A DNA stretch of 64,000 nucleotides, taken from positions 248,001-312,000 of the forward strand of contig NZ_JAEVLS010000001.1 of the NCBI RefSeq assembly GCF_016801985.1, read 5' to 3'. Every line of letters begins with the position of its first letter. The stretch's first letter is position 1. Made by a program: the position numbers and the translations under genes. This DNA comes from Steroidobacter gossypii. Its GTDB lineage: Bacteria > Pseudomonadota > Gammaproteobacteria > Steroidobacterales > Steroidobacteraceae. A model generated the notes under the pieces. It was given only the letters and a program-made list of their open reading frames with translations, was not told the DNA's origin and made no database searches. Of this stretch, positions 7,264 through 17,665 are shown piece by piece.

Positions 7264-10200
7264 TTAGAACGAGTAGCGGATAGCCAGGCCCGTCTGACGC
7301 GCATCCTTGTCGTAGTACTCGTGCTCGAGTTGCAACTCCAAACGTTGCCACAAGCGAGCGCGAACACCGGCACCGAGCGCGAACTGGTCGCTGTGCTGCT
7401 GGTCCTCGACGATGTAGCTGGCCGCATCGACGCGCAACATGGCGTAGCCCAGCTTGGCGTGAACGTTGAACGGCCGCGCCTCGTCGAACAACAAGTAGCC
7501 GGCGAACACACTCGGGAAGGTGTAATCGAGCGGCTCGCGTCCTTCGATCGAGGGATTGCGGTGTTGGACCTGCGCGCTGCCCATGTCCGCATAGCCAAGC
7601 TCGAAGAACCAATGCTGGCGGAAACGATATTCCACGCTGAGCTTGTAGCCGATGTCGCTGTCATCGACCAGCTTCCACGCCGACTGCGAATCGTCCGGCC
7701 GCAGCGTGGTTACAAACGCTCCCACACCCACCGACCAGCAGCCTTCGCTGAAGCTGCCGCCGGTGGTGCAAGTCGCGGCCGTGTCGGCCGCGCGTGCGGT
7801 GGGCATGTGCATCGCCGACGCACCGATGGCGACGACGACCACAGCCGCCCGGGCAGCACGCCCGGGCTTGCGAATGAACATCAGCACCAGCAGTGCGAGT
7901 AGCGCGAGCAACCCGAAGCTGCCGCCACCGCCGCCTTTGACGCCGGTCTTCAGACCCGGGTCTTTCTGCAAGGCGTCGTTGATGCCGTCGCGGTTGAAGT
8001 CACCCCATTCCTTGCCGTCCGGCATGCCGTCGTTGTCGGCGTCCGTATCGAGATGGTCGGGGATGCCATCGCCATCGGTATCCACGACTCGCACTTTGCG
8101 ATCGTCGATACCGTCGCCGTTCGCATCGATGCCACCCGTCGCGTCAACGTCGAGCGCATCGTCGATGCCGTCGCCGTCCGAATCCGCGCCGCTCAACGCC
8201 ACCAGCAGGATCTCCTGTGCATCCGGGATGCCGTCGTTGTCACTATCGGTATCCAGGTAGTCCGGAATGCCGTCGCGATCCGTGTCTCGCCGCATCGCGC
8301 CCTCATAAGCGTCGTCCACGCCGTTGTTGTTCGCGTCGATGCCCGACGGACGCGGCAGACCCATCTCGATGCGATCCGGAATGCCGTCATTGTCGGCATC
8401 GCGATCCAGTCGATCGGGCACGCCGTCGCCATCCGAGTCGCCGTCGCCCTCGACGGAATCGAGAATGCCGTCGCCGTCGTCGTCCTGATCGCGATGAGAC
8501 GGCACGCCGTCGTCATCGCCGTCGGCGCGCGAGCCACGCTGCATCGGCTCGGCATCCGCCACATCCGGAATGCCGTCTTCATCGGTATCGGTGCTGTCAT
8601 CGATACGTCCGTCGCCATCGGCGTCGAGGTTCCGATAGATCGTACCCGCGATATCCGTGACGCCGTCGTTGTCGCTGTCGGTATCGCGATGATCCGGAAT
8701 GCCGTCGCCGTCCGTGTCGCGCGGCGTCGAGGTGATCGTGCCGCCGACATCGAGCAGGCCATCGCCGTCCTCGTCGACGCCACCGGATTCGACGACATCG
8801 GGGATCGAGTCGTTGTCGCTGTCCAGATCGCGGAAGTCGGGCACGCCGTCGCTATCCGAGTCGCGCGCTGCGGCCGAGTCGGCCACGCCATCGCCATTCG
8901 AATCGGCGCCGCCGACGTAGTCCACGTCGAACGCATCGTCGATGCCATCGCCGTCCGTATCGGAGCCGCTCGCGCCGCCTTCGGCACGATCGCTCACGCC
9001 GTCGTTGTCGCTGTCGGAGTCCGCCACGTCGGGGATGCCATCCATATCGCTGTCGAGCGGACGCGCATCGTCGGCAATGCCGTCGCCATTGGCGTCGGTG
9101 TTGCCCGGCGTGTCGGCGTCCCAGCGATCGTCGATGCCGTCATTGTCCGAATCGAAGCCATAAGCGCCGGATTCGAGAATGTCGGGAATGCCGTCGTTGT
9201 CCTGATCGGTATCGACCAGGTCCGACCGACCGTCGCCATCCGTATCGGGCAGCGCTGCATCGTCGATGCCGTCGCCATTGGCGTCGGTGCCGCCGGTCTG
9301 ATCGACATCGAAGCGATCGGCAATGCCGTCACCATCGGTGTCCTGGTGCAAGCCGGGCAACTCGAGTGCATCGGGCACGCCGTCGTTGTCGCTATCCAGG
9401 TCGCGATAGTCCGGTGTGCCGTCGCCATCGGAATCGCCCGCGCCTTCGAGCACGTCGGGAATGCCGTCGCCGTCGGTATCGTGGTCGCGATTGTCCGGAA
9501 TGCCGTCGCCGTCCAGGTCGCCGCTGCCCTCGGACACGTTTTCGATGCCGTCGCCGTCGATGTCCATGTCGTAGTTGTCGATCACGCCATCGCGGTCCGT
9601 ATCGGTCAGACCCGGATTCGAGTCGGCATCGGCACGGTCATTGACGCCATCGCCATCGCTGTCGGTGCCATTGTCGGGAATGCCATCGCCGTTCACGTCC
9701 ACGTCCGCGCCATCGGGGATGCCGTCGCCGTCCGTATCGCTGTTCGCGTCATTCGGATCAACGGCGTCCGGCAAACCGTCGCCATCGGCATCGGCACGGT
9801 TGTCGATCGTATCGGCCGAATCCGCGATGCCGTCGCCATCGGCGTCACCGCCGCCAACCTGATCGACGTCGCTGGCGTTGTTGATGCCGTCGCCATCGCT
9901 GTCGGTGCCATTGTCGGGGATGCCGTCGCCGTTCACGTCCACGTCGGCGCCGTCCGGGATGCCGTCGCCGTCGGTATCGGGATTGGCGTCGTTCGCATCG
10001 TCGGCGTCCGGCAGGCCGTCGCCGTCGGCGTCGGGCAGCGCAGTCACCTGGATGCTGAAAGCGGGCAGGCTGTCGGTCGAGCCGTCGTCGTCGCTCACGC
10101 TGATGACGATGCCTGCGTAGGTGCCAGCGCTGCCGCGCGGCGGCGTGCCGCTGAGCCGGCCGGTCGCCGTATTGAAGGTCGCCCAGATCGGCATGTTGAC

Positions 10201-12324
10201 GATGCTGAAAGTCAGGTTCCCGCCGATCCCGACGTCTGCGTCGCTGGCGCTCGGGATGAAGCTGTAGGCGTTGCGCTCCATGACGCTGGTTGCAGGAGTG
10301 CCGGAAATGACCGGGGCGTTGTCATCGACACCGAAGTACGTGACTTCACCCGCGTGCGGCCCCGCCGAATTGCCAGTGCCGTCGTCGGCCGTGAGCGAGT
10401 AAGTGGGCGCGTTCTCGGTGCCACCGTGAGCGAACGCAATCCTGCCGAGCGTCACGTCCTGCTGAGTGAACGAGCTGATCGGCGTGCCTGGGTTGCTGAC
10501 GAACTCGAAGTGGCCGTGCGTCACGCTCGTCACGGTGAACGTAATCGGGTCGCCATCCGGATCGGCGTAGCTGATATTGGAATCGCTCAACGCCACCGTC
10601 GTGCCTTCGGTCACGGAGATTCGATTGGCCGCTTGCAATGGTCCGGTGTTCGCCGGCGGCGGAGAGGCATGCGGCTGCACGTTCACGAAGAAGTCATAGG
10701 CATTGCTGTGCCCTTCCCCGTCCTGAATGAACAGCGACAGCGAGCGATCGCCCGCCGGGCGCAGCGTGAACGTGTCCTGATAGGTCAGGCTGCGCACCAA
10801 CGCCTGTGCGGCCGCCAGCGTGGCATCGTTGCTCGTGAAGTTGACGCGCAGAGCGCGGCCGACGCCATCCTGGGCCGGATCGATCTCGCCGATGACCTGG
10901 CCTGCGTAATACACCTGGTCGCCATCGACGCGAATCTGTCCCGGGCCGTCGCCGACGGACTCGATGCCGAGGCGTTCATAGGCGCCGTCGGTGAACGTGA
11001 CGTTGAACAGCACGAAGCCGCCGTTGAGGTGTGGACTGTCCACATCCTCCACGAGTGCGTTGTTGCCTTGATCGACCAACTGTTGCGCGGCGTCGCCCGG
11101 CGCGGTCGAGTTATTGTTGTAGACGGTCCGGTCGCCCTCGATGTTCGAGATCTTGGGGGCCAGCGGATCGGGCACGATGAAATTGATGACCAGATAGGAA
11201 TCGCTGCGGACGTTGTTCGCATCGGAGATCTGGAACGTGATGGGATAAGAGCCCGGCTCCAGCCCCGTGCCGGGGGCGCCTGGAGTGAAGGTGAAGGTAT
11301 TCGCGGTGCTTTCGACCAGAGTGCCTTGCAGGCTGCCAAGGCTGGTCGTATCGACGTTGCTTGCGGTCACCGTGAACGTATAGGAGCTGCCCTTCTCGAC
11401 GCGCACGTTGCGCGTCTCGGGAAACGTTCCGCCGTCCCCGGGCTCGATGTCGTTCACCGGATCGAAATTGACCGCGGCCTTGTTTTCCAGCCGGAGAATG
11501 AAATCCACATGGGTCTTGGACTTGGCCGCGCCGTACGCATCGACGTCCTCGGCGACGATGCCGCCGCTGTACATGTGTCCAGCGGTCAGGCTACCCGAGC
11601 CGGTCCAGGTCAACAGACCCGTGTTGGGATTGATGGAAAGTCCCGCTGGATTGGTATAGCCGCAGCTGCCGGCGGTGCAACCGAGCTCGCTTTGATTCGC
11701 CAGCCGGTAACGCAGCTTGTCGGCGTTCGGATCGCTGGAGCTGATATCGAACGTCCAGTCGGGCAACGCCACCGTGCCGCCCACGCCATCGTCTTGCAAC
11801 ATCGGCACTTCGAGGATGATCGGCAGGTCGACCTTGGGGGCCAGGTTGCCGTCCTTCAGATAGATGGTCGTCTGGATGTTCCAGCCGCCGTCCGCGTTGT
11901 TTTGCAGGTCGGAAATGCGATCGCCACTGGCGAACGCGACTGTGTAGCGCGTGTTGGGATCGAGGTTCCTCTTCTCGAACAAGGTTGTCGTCAGCGCGTA
12001 GTCGGTGGTGGGGTGCGCCGAGCAAGTCGATGACGCGCTCACTGTCACGCCCGGGCCGACGCAGAGGCGCTCTTCGCTGATCAGCGTGAACGTGCCCAAG
12101 GATGGCGAGGACGAAAGCGAGGGAGTGTTGATCGAATCCGGTCGCCACGCGGTTTTGACCGTGACGCGTACGTCGTTCTTGACGCCATCGCCGTCGAGGG
12201 CCAACGCCTGCCACGTGATGGAGCCGCCGCGGAAATGTGTTGCCTGCGCCAGGTGCGGAGCCGCTAGCGCGGACAGCGCCAGCAGCAGCGGCGCCGCGAG
12301 GCGGCGTAACTTGAGAGCAAACAT
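7264..12324 (-). CDS. Giant secreted protein: Ig/CSPG-like domains, thrombospondin type 3 repeats, internal sorting-tail-like segment, C-terminal outer-membrane barrel
   Basis: A 1686-residue envelope protein. Order: Sec signal peptide (1-28, ends AHLAQA-like); an HFRGGSITW-containing N-terminal domain to about 290; Ig/cadherin-like region to about 560; a CSPG/cadherin-like domain (about 561-672); a putative-Ig (He_PIG) domain (about 673-760); about 44 calcium-binding thrombospondin type 3 repeats of the DTDGDGIPD type (about 763-1455). Residues 1464-1489 read [20 protein letters not shown] then basic residues, resembling a GlyGly-CTERM-type sorting tail. Residues 1490-1512 resemble a second signal peptide ending PTARA-A. 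Residues 1513-1686 form an OmpA-like eight-strand barrel ending RYSF, with the C-terminal aromatic used for outer-membrane assembly. The frame is intact throughout. It probably shares a transcript with the small exported protein upstream. Role in adhesion or matrix binding is inferred from the repeats. Confidence 0.85.
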   Translation of the reverse strand: MFALKLRRLAAPLLLALSALAAPHLAQATHFRGGSITWQALALDGDGVKNDVRVTVKTAWRPDSINTPSLSSSPSLGTFTLISEERLCVGPGVTVSASSTCSAHPTTDYALTTTLFEKRNLDPNTRYTVAFASGDRISDLQNNADGGWNIQTTIYLKDGNLAPKVDLPIILEVPMLQDDGVGGTVALPDWTFDISSSDPNADKLRYRLANQSELGCTAGSCGYTNPAGLSINPNTGLLTWTGSGSLTAGHMYSGGIVAEDVDAYGAAKSKTHVDFILRLENKAAVNFDPVNDIEPGDGGTFPETRNVRVEKGSSYTFTVTASNVDTTSLGSLQGTLVESTANTFTFTPGAPGTGLEPGSYPITFQISDANNVRSDSYLVINFIVPDPLAPKISNIEGDRTVYNNNSTAPGDAAQQLVDQGNNALVEDVDSPHLNGGFVLFNVTFTDGAYERLGIESVGDGPGQIRVDGDQVYYAGQVIGEIDPAQDGVGRALRVNFTSNDATLAAAQALVRSLTYQDTFTLRPAGDRSLSLFIQDGEGHSNAYDFFVNVQPHASPPPANTGPLQAANRISVTEGTTVALSDSNISYADPDGDPITFTVTSVTHGHFEFVSNPGTPISSFTQQDVTLGRIAFAHGGTENAPTYSLTADDGTGNSAGPHAGEVTYFGVDDNAPVISGTPATSVMERNAYSFIPSASDADVGIGGNLTFSIVNMPIWATFNTATGRLSGTPPRGSAGTYAGIVISVSDDDGSTDSLPAFSIQVTALPDADGDGLPDADDANDANPDTDGDGIPDGADVDVNGDGIPDNGTDSDGDGINNASDVDQVGGGDADGDGIADSADTIDNRADADGDGLPDAVDPNDANSDTDGDGIPDGADVDVNGDGIPDNGTDSDGDGVNDRADADSNPGLTDTDRDGVIDNYDMDIDGDGIENVSEGSGDLDGDGIPDNRDHDTDGDGIPDVLEGAGDSDGDGTPDYRDLDSDNDGVPDALELPGLHQDTDGDGIADRFDVDQTGGTDANGDGIDDAALPDTDGDGRSDLVDTDQDNDGIPDILESGAYGFDSDNDGIDDRWDADTPGNTDANGDGIADDARPLDSDMDGIPDVADSDSDNDGVSDRAEGGASGSDTDGDGIDDAFDVDYVGGADSNGDGVADSAAARDSDSDGVPDFRDLDSDNDSIPDVVESGGVDEDGDGLLDVGGTITSTPRDTDGDGIPDHRDTDSDNDGVTDIAGTIYRNLDADGDGRIDDSTDTDEDGIPDVADAEPMQRGSRADGDDDGVPSHRDQDDDGDGILDSVEGDGDSDGDGVPDRLDRDADNDGIPDRIEMGLPRPSGIDANNNGVDDAYEGAMRRDTDRDGIPDYLDTDSDNDGIPDAQEILLVALSGADSDGDGIDDALDVDATGGIDANGDGIDDRKVRVVDTDGDGIPDHLDTDADNDGMPDGKEWGDFNRDGINDALQKDPGLKTGVKGGGGGSFGLLALLALLVLMFIRKPGRAARAAVVVVAIGASAMHMPTARAADTAATCTTGGSFSEGCWSVGVGAFVTTLRPDDSQSAWKLVDDSDIGYKLSVEYRFRQHWFFELGYADMGSAQVQHRNPSIEGREPLDYTFPSVFAGYLLFDEARPFNVHAKLGYAMLRVDAASYIVEDQQHSDQFALGAGVRARLWQRLELQLEHEYYDKDARQTGLAIRYSF
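7847..7867. repeat. GC hairpin at the sorting-tail/barrel junction of the TSP3 gene
   Basis: Two copies of the self-complementary octamer GCCCGGGC (7847-7854 and 7860-7867) are separated by AGCAC, giving a very stable 8-bp stem with a 5-base loop on either strand. It falls exactly between the codons for the sorting-tail-like segment and the second signal-peptide-like segment. No T-run follows on the minus strand. It could be a codon-use coincidence, a pause site, or the relic of an intergenic element. Confidence 0.4.
7968..10038 (-). repeat. Coding tandem repeats for thrombospondin type 3 motifs
   Basis: About 2 kb of imperfect repeats encoding the calcium-binding consensus DxDxDGxxD, roughly 44 by my count. 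Unit length varies (often 13-17 codons per pair of motifs). One long block, from [19 protein letters not shown] back through [12 protein letters not shown], occurs twice nearly identically near the 5' end (about 9640-9760 and 9880-10000), consistent with a recent internal duplication. The strong codon periodicity keeps the opposite strand open for about 4 kb. Confidence 0.85.
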
Positions 12325-12376
12325 GGAAAGCCTTTGACTATGAACCGTGAATCAAAAGAGGACTGACGCGCAACGC

Positions 12377-12820
12377 CTACTGCGCGGCGATTTCGTAGTT
12401 GATGACAACCTCGAAGGCGCCGGGCTGGTCGCCCAGATTGGTCGCCATGAAGCAGTAGGCGCCGGCCGAATCGGCCACGAGCTGCTTCGAATGCCGCGAC
12501 TTCACCACCAGCTTGTCCGGATACACCATGACGCCATCGGCGCGATGGTGATGCAGGTTGAATTCGATCGAATGCGGCGTGCTCAATTGATACGCCAGCC
12601 GCTGACCGACCTCGAGCGAAAAGCACTTCTCCCTGAAGTAGTTCTTCTGGGCTTGCATCGACAGTTGCATGTTCTGCGGACCCGCGGCCTGCGCGGCAAG
12701 CGCACCCATCGCTGCTACAAAGCCGATGAGCAGGCGGTGGCGCGTGACAGCCTTCACAGAACCGATGATTGCAGCGCGTTGAGAAGTCATTGACGGAGAT
12801 GGAGCAAGCATGTCAGTCAT
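12377..12820 (-). CDS. Small exported protein of unknown function
   Basis: A 147-residue protein with a signal peptide whose hydrophobic core is LLIGFVAAMGALAAQA, giving a mature form of about 100 residues from AGPQNM. The mature part has two cysteines (in REKCFSLEVG and AYCFMATN) that could form a disulfide, and a histidine-rich stretch EFNLHHHRADG. The beta-rich appearance (DKLVVKSRHSKQLVADSA then GAYCFMATNLG) suggests a small sandwich fold, but I do not recognise the family. Possible starts are ATG 12820, 12811 and 12790; none has a good ribosome site, and the last would still give a proper signal peptide. It ends 52 bases before the TSP3 gene on the same strand, so the two are probably co-transcribed. 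Confidence 0.7.
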   Translation of the reverse strand: MTDMLAPSPSMTSQRAAIIGSVKAVTRHRLLIGFVAAMGALAAQAAGPQNMQLSMQAQKNYFREKCFSLEVGQRLAYQLSTPHSIEFNLHHHRADGVMVYPDKLVVKSRHSKQLVADSAGAYCFMATNLGDQPGAFEVVINYEIAAQ

Positions 12821-13085
12821 CTTGTTGAGGTTTCAAAAACCATTGGTGCCAGGATTTCAGACTGACATGCCGCATCGCTGCGGAACTGTGAATCGCTACA
12901 AGCTTCTTGCTGGGCCAGATGAAGCACAGCAAGATTCAGCAAGCGCCTCAGAGACGCACATCTCATTCGAGGGAACCTGTTGAACCTGCCGGGACGCAGG
13001 TCTCAGCTTGCATGAGGTCGCCAGGTTCGCAGCGGCTGCTGGCTGACGAGTGTGGCGGGCTCATGTTGACGCTACACTCTCGCCC

Positions 13086-14501
13086 ATGAGTACGGAAACT
13101 GGATTGATGGCCGAGCTTCGTCGCGTCGTCGGACCGCGAGGTTTTCTCGATCAGGCGACTGACCTCGAGCCGTACCTCGTCGACCACCGCAAGCTTTATC
13201 GAGGCGCGACGTCGCTGGTTCTGCGCCCGGACAGCACCGAGCAGGTCTCGGCAATCATGCGGCTGTGTAACGAGGCCCGAGTGGGCGTCGTGCCGGTCGG
13301 TGGCAATACCGGTTACTGCGGTGGAGCGACGCCGAGCGAGGACGGATCGCAGATCGTCCTGTCGCTGGCGCGCATGCGGCGCATTCGATCCATCGATCCG
13401 CTGAACTACACCATGATTGCGGAAGCCGGCTGCGTGCTGGCCGAAGTGCAGGCGGCGGCGGCCGCGGTGGATCGGTTGTTTCCCATGAGTTTGGGATCGG
13501 AGGGTTCGTGCCAGCTCGGCGGCAATCTATCCACCAACGCCGGCGGCACGGCCGTGCTCCGCTACGGCATGATGCGTGATCTCATCCTCGGCCTCGAAGT
13601 CGTCCTGCCCGACGGCCGCATTCTCGACGGCCTCAAGCCGCTGCGCAAAGACAACACCGGTTATGACCTGCGCGACCTGTTCATCGGCGCGGAAGGCACG
13701 CTGGGCGTCATCACCGCAGCCGCCTGCAAGTTGTTCTCACGGCCCGCCGCGACAGTGACCGCGTTCGTCGGCGTCACCGATCCTCAACGAGCAGTCGCGC
13801 TGCTATCCCGTCTACGAACATTCACCGGCGACGCTGTTTCGACGTTCGAGCTGATCCCTCGCATCGCTCTCGAACTGGTGCTCCAGCACATCGGCGACAC
13901 AACCGATCCGCTCGACGGCGCGCATGACTGGTATGTATTGCTGGAAATCGGCATGGGCCGACACGATGAACAGTTGCGCGGAGCCATCGAAGTGGAGCTC
14001 GCCGCGGCCATGGAAGAAGGTCAAATCAGCGACGCGGCGCTAGCGACCAGCGAGACGCAGCGAGAGATGTTCTGGCGGCTGCGAGAAACCATCCCGGAAG
14101 CTCAGCGCCACATCGGCGCCAGCATCAAGCACGATGTTTCGGTAACAACCAGCGAGCTGCCGCAATTCATCATCGAAGCCTGCCGCCTGGTGCAGGCGAT
14201 TTCCCCACAGGGGCGCATTGTTTGTTACGGCCACCTGGGCGACGGCAACCTGCATTTCAATATCAGCCGGCCCGCGGGCGCCGACGATGAATCGTTTTTG
14301 CGCCTGGCGCCGAACATAAACCGGGCGGTGCACGACCTGATCGCACGTTACGGCGGCAGCATCAGCGCCGAGCACGGCATCGGACGACTCAAGCGCGAGG
14401 AGCTGGTTCGTTATAAACATCCGGTCGCGCTGGAGGTCATGCGCGCCATCAAGCAGGCGCTGGACCCGAACGGCATCATGAATCCCGGCAAGGTGCTGTA
14501 G
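13086..14501 (+). CDS. FAD-linked oxidase of the GlcD / D-2-hydroxyglutarate dehydrogenase type
   Basis: A 471-residue cytosolic flavoenzyme of the VAO/PCMH family that oxidises a D-2-hydroxy acid, probably D-2-hydroxyglutarate or D-lactate. The FAD-binding half has VVPVGGNTGYCGGATP and LGSEGSCQLGGNLSTNAGG. The C-terminal half has GHLGDGNLHFN, the metal-binding signature of the D2HGDH branch, and SAEHGIGRLKREEL. The start at 13086 is chosen because the frame upstream is non-conserved and family members begin about here. It is a stand-alone gene with its own upstream region of 265 bases shared divergently with the small exported protein. Substrate assignment is by family resemblance only. Confidence 0.88.
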   Translation: MSTETGLMAELRRVVGPRGFLDQATDLEPYLVDHRKLYRGATSLVLRPDSTEQVSAIMRLCNEARVGVVPVGGNTGYCGGATPSEDGSQIVLSLARMRRIRSIDPLNYTMIAEAGCVLAEVQAAAAAVDRLFPMSLGSEGSCQLGGNLSTNAGGTAVLRYGMMRDLILGLEVVLPDGRILDGLKPLRKDNTGYDLRDLFIGAEGTLGVITAAACKLFSRPAATVTAFVGVTDPQRAVALLSRLRTFTGDAVSTFELIPRIALELVLQHIGDTTDPLDGAHDWYVLLEIGMGRHDEQLRGAIEVELAAAMEEGQISDAALATSETQREMFWRLRETIPEAQRHIGASIKHDVSVTTSELPQFIIEACRLVQAISPQGRIVCYGHLGDGNLHFNISRPAGADDESFLRLAPNINRAVHDLIARYGGSISAEHGIGRLKREELVRYKHPVALEVMRAIKQALDPNGIMNPGKVL

Positions 14502-14536
14502 GGAGTCTCGATCACCAGACAGGGAGGTCACCCTCG

Positions 14537-15619
14537 ATGAGACGCTGGCTCGCGCTGCTCGTCATTTGCGCCACGAGCTCGGCCGCCGCGGCCGACCGGT
14601 CTGACTGGCACCATCCAGGCCTGCTCCGTGGCCGCGATCTCACACCGTTCGGATTGTTCCGGCTCGACATGCTGCCCGCGCATACTGTCGATGCACGTCA
14701 GGACAGCTGGGCGGTGGAGGTCCTGACCGCATATCAGAATACATTCGTGATGAGCGACAACGTCCGCGACTATCTGGAGGCGCGCGACGTGGGCCGGCAG
14801 CCCCTCAGTCAGGCAGATGCCGCCGCGATCCTGAACATGCCTGGCGACGCCTACTACGTCGACGGCGAAATCGGCCTGATCGACGTGATCTTCCACAAGC
14901 GTCTGAGCACATGGTGGACCACCTACCTGAGCATTCCCTATATCGGCTATGGGCGCGGCGTGCTCGACAGCACCATCGAAGAGTTTCATGACGCGTCGGG
15001 ATTCAGCCAGCAAGGTCGCGACCTGGTCGCGCGCAATCAGTTCCAGATGGTCTACAACGTGCGCGGTGCTCGGTACTCCCAGCTGGCGCAGTCGGAAGGC
15101 GGCTTCAGCGATCCAGTGCTCGGCATACGATACTCCCTGCCGGAGCCGCGCTATGGATGGGATGTCGTATTCGAGGTGGCGGCGAAGATTGCCGTGGACA
15201 GCAAACGTGTCCTGTTATCCACGGGCCGGGACGACTACGGCACACAACTCACATTGCAGCGAACCTGGGGCCGGCACGCCGCGTACATCGCGGGCAGCGC
15301 CGTGTACTACGCCGGCGGTCCCGAAACGCCTGCCGACGAGCATCAGATCATCCCGACGGCGCTGTTCGGCTATGGGTTCGGCATCACTCCCAACACCACA
15401 GCCATTCTGCAGGCGTACGCGAGTCGCAGCACCGTGCGGGATGCGGAAGATCTCGAAGAGCTCACCGACAACAAATATCAGCTCAGCGTCGGCCTGCAGC
15501 AGCGCGTCGGTCACGTGCAGTGGAGCTTGGCCGTGACCGAGAACATTTCCAACTTCAGCAACACGCCGGATATCGGCGCGCAGCTGGGTCTGGCCTATCT
15601 GCCGATTGGGCCACGCTGA
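14537..15619 (+). CDS. DUF3187 outer-membrane-type exported protein
   Basis: A 360-residue protein with a clear signal peptide (residues 1-19, ending SSAAAA before DRSDWH). The mature part has alternating beta-strand character, DTPFG-like opening PFGLFRLDMLPAHTV and the segments VDGEIGLIDVIFHKRLS and DPVLGIRYSLPEPRYGWD, matching DUF3187, a family predicted to form an outer-membrane barrel. The final strand region is AQLGLAYLPIG, without a terminal aromatic residue. GGGAGG lies nine bases before the start. It follows the FAD oxidase by 35 bases and may be transcribed with it. No biochemical role is known to me. Confidence 0.82.
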   Translation: MRRWLALLVICATSSAAAADRSDWHHPGLLRGRDLTPFGLFRLDMLPAHTVDARQDSWAVEVLTAYQNTFVMSDNVRDYLEARDVGRQPLSQADAAAILNMPGDAYYVDGEIGLIDVIFHKRLSTWWTTYLSIPYIGYGRGVLDSTIEEFHDASGFSQQGRDLVARNQFQMVYNVRGARYSQLAQSEGGFSDPVLGIRYSLPEPRYGWDVVFEVAAKIAVDSKRVLLSTGRDDYGTQLTLQRTWGRHAAYIAGSAVYYAGGPETPADEHQIIPTALFGYGFGITPNTTAILQAYASRSTVRDAEDLEELTDNKYQLSVGLQQRVGHVQWSLAVTENISNFSNTPDIGAQLGLAYLPIGPR

Positions 15620-15626
15620 GCCCGCG

Positions 15627-17651
15627 TCAGCTGCCGACGACGCCACCGCCCTCTTTGCGAATTGCAATCACGCTCGAGCGGGGCTGACTCGACCCGCCAT
15701 CGGGCCAATGGCTGCGGGGCTCGGCCGTGCTGCCGCCGGCGCCTGGATGCTGAATGCTGATGAACAACGTTTCATCGTCCGGTGAGAACTGGCAGCCACA
15801 GACCTCGCTGCCCACCGGGCCGCTCATGAACTGTTGCAGACGACCGCGATTCGGGCCGACCGTCGGCGCCACCCAGCAGCCATCGTTGCCGCCATGGGGC
15901 TGCGAGCCATCCGTGACGATCCATAGATTGCCTGCCCGGTCGAAGCCGACGTTGTCGGGCGAGCCCATCGGACTCAGATCGGCGGCATTCGCATACCCCG
16001 CGTAATAAGCGCTGTCGCTCTTCACTTCGCCGAGATGGGTGATCAAGCGACCACCGGAAGGATCGCCCGCAAGCAGGAAGACCTCCCAGGAGAACTCCAG
16101 GGCGGTGTGATCGTCACCTGCCTCGGTGATTTCGATGATGTGCCCGAAGTTGTTCGCGCTCCGCGGATTCGCTGCATTCGGGCTAGTATCGATCTCGCGG
16201 CCGCCGTAGGTCGTGGTCCCTGCCTCGACCGTGCGATTCTCGTTACGCGTACATGCGATGTAGATGCGGCCGGTGGTCGGATTTGCTTCGACATCCTCGG
16301 GACGATCCATGGGCGTCGCGCCCAGTAAATACGCCGCCATGCGTGCCTTGATCAGCACGTCAGCCTGATTGCGAAAGCCTGCCGCAGCATTCAATGGACC
16401 CTTGGGATCGAACACCAGTGGCAGCCATTCACCTTTGCCGCTGGCGTCGAAGCGCGCCACGTGCAACGTGCCTTGATCTAGCAGGCTGCGATTCGCTGCG
16501 CGATTCCTGGGGTCGAAGCGATTCGTGGAGATGAATTTGTAGACGTACTCGAATTTGTCGTCGTCGCCCATGTAGACCGCGATGCGCCCGTTGCCCGCGA
16601 TCACCGGGCTTGCGCCTTCATGCGCGAAGCGGCCCAGAGCCGTTCGTTTGATGGGAGTGCTGGTTGGATCCAGAGGATCGATCTCCACGATCCAGCCGAA
16701 GCGGAATGGCTCCGTGGGTGTCGTGGCCAGATCGAAGCGGGGATCGGCGATATCCCAGTTGTACAGCGACTGCGCCTTCCACATGCGCCAGCGGCGATGC
16801 GCCTCGATGATGAATGGATCGACGTCCTTGCGCGCCTCGAGCTGATCGAGCTTGGCGAAGTAGTCCTGAATGTTCTCTTCGGCGGTGAGATAAGTGCCCC
16901 AGGGCGTCTCGCCGCCTGCACAGTTCGCGAACGTGCCGAGAGCGCGCTCGCCTCTCGGATCATCCTTGGTTCGCATCAATTCCGCGCCACGCGCCGGACC
17001 GCCGATATCGATGGGCGTATCCGCAGTGACGCGCCGATTGAACCGTGAGTCCTTCACGAATCGCCAGCGGCCGCGTTCACGTTTGATCTCGACCACGGAC
17101 ACGCCCTGCGCCGCTTTGGCGACTGGCACGACTTGCGGGTGTTCCTGCACGTAGGCTCGACTTCGACCGCCGCGGAGCCCACGGAGTCCAGGATGGCCTG
17201 GAAACATCAGCGAGTCTTCGGTGTACTCGTTGTTCACGCACAGCACACCGTGATCGCTGCGACCGTTGAGCGGAAAGAAATGAATCGCGTCGGAGTTGGT
17301 GCCGAACTGCTGGCGTTGATATTCCGCGGCATTCGGTTGTAGCAGCGCGCCGGCGTCGAGCTTGCTGGCGTCGAGATCGGGCACTTTGGAGGTGAGGCTC
17401 TCGCCCCAACGAATCAGCACGTCGTAGGTGTAGCCCGGCGGCAGCACGACTGCGTCCGCGTTGCTGCCCACGATGGGCTTGAAACCAAGCTGGGCAGCTT
17501 TGGACGCTCGCGCCTGCGCGGGCGTGAACAAGGCAGAACCGGCAACCGCCATCGGCGCGATCGCGACGCCAGCCCGCAGCACATGCCGGCGGGTCAGTCG
17601 CTGTGTGAGCAATTCTTCGAAGACAGGGGCGTCAGGGGCACGGCGGGTCAT
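15627..17651 (-). CDS. PhoX-family secreted phosphatase-like protein
   Basis: A 674-residue protein of the PhoX/DUF839 family, alkaline phosphatases using calcium and iron and exported folded by the Tat system. The Tat signal is LTRRHVLRAGVAIAPMAVAG (arginines at 20-21) with cleavage near AQA-RAS. The mature domain starts GFKPIVGSNADAVVLPPGYT and includes NNEYTEDSLMFPG, CAGGETPWGTYLTAEEN and GWIVEIDPLDP, all expected in the family, and the late VTDGSQPHGGNDGCW. Length is normal. It converges with the DUF3187 gene, separated by only 7 bases. Members range from phosphate scavengers to uncharacterised enzymes, so substrate is open; no PhoB box was identified. Confidence 0.88.
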   Translation of the reverse strand: MTRRAPDAPVFEELLTQRLTRRHVLRAGVAIAPMAVAGSALFTPAQARASKAAQLGFKPIVGSNADAVVLPPGYTYDVLIRWGESLTSKVPDLDASKLDAGALLQPNAAEYQRQQFGTNSDAIHFFPLNGRSDHGVLCVNNEYTEDSLMFPGHPGLRGLRGGRSRAYVQEHPQVVPVAKAAQGVSVVEIKRERGRWRFVKDSRFNRRVTADTPIDIGGPARGAELMRTKDDPRGERALGTFANCAGGETPWGTYLTAEENIQDYFAKLDQLEARKDVDPFIIEAHRRWRMWKAQSLYNWDIADPRFDLATTPTEPFRFGWIVEIDPLDPTSTPIKRTALGRFAHEGASPVIAGNGRIAVYMGDDDKFEYVYKFISTNRFDPRNRAANRSLLDQGTLHVARFDASGKGEWLPLVFDPKGPLNAAAGFRNQADVLIKARMAAYLLGATPMDRPEDVEANPTTGRIYIACTRNENRTVEAGTTTYGGREIDTSPNAANPRSANNFGHIIEITEAGDDHTALEFSWEVFLLAGDPSGGRLITHLGEVKSDSAYYAGYANAADLSPMGSPDNVGFDRAGNLWIVTDGSQPHGGNDGCWVAPTVGPNRGRLQQFMSGPVGSEVCGCQFSPDDETLFISIQHPGAGGSTAEPRSHWPDGGSSQPRSSVIAIRKEGGGVVGS

Positions 17652-17665
17652 GAGCGATGGATATC

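Noticed and set aside
6006-7664. 552-codon minus-strand frame spanning the CFA gene end and the TSP3 3' end
   Set aside because: Serine/arginine-rich translation crossing gene borders; a shadow of the GC-rich third-position bias.
8053-12033. Very long open frame (1326 codons) on the plus strand opposite the TSP3 gene
   Set aside because: It exists because the antisense of GAT/GGC-rich repeat codons lacks stops; it translates to a monotonous Ala-Val-Arg-Ile string with no domain, signal or ribosome site.
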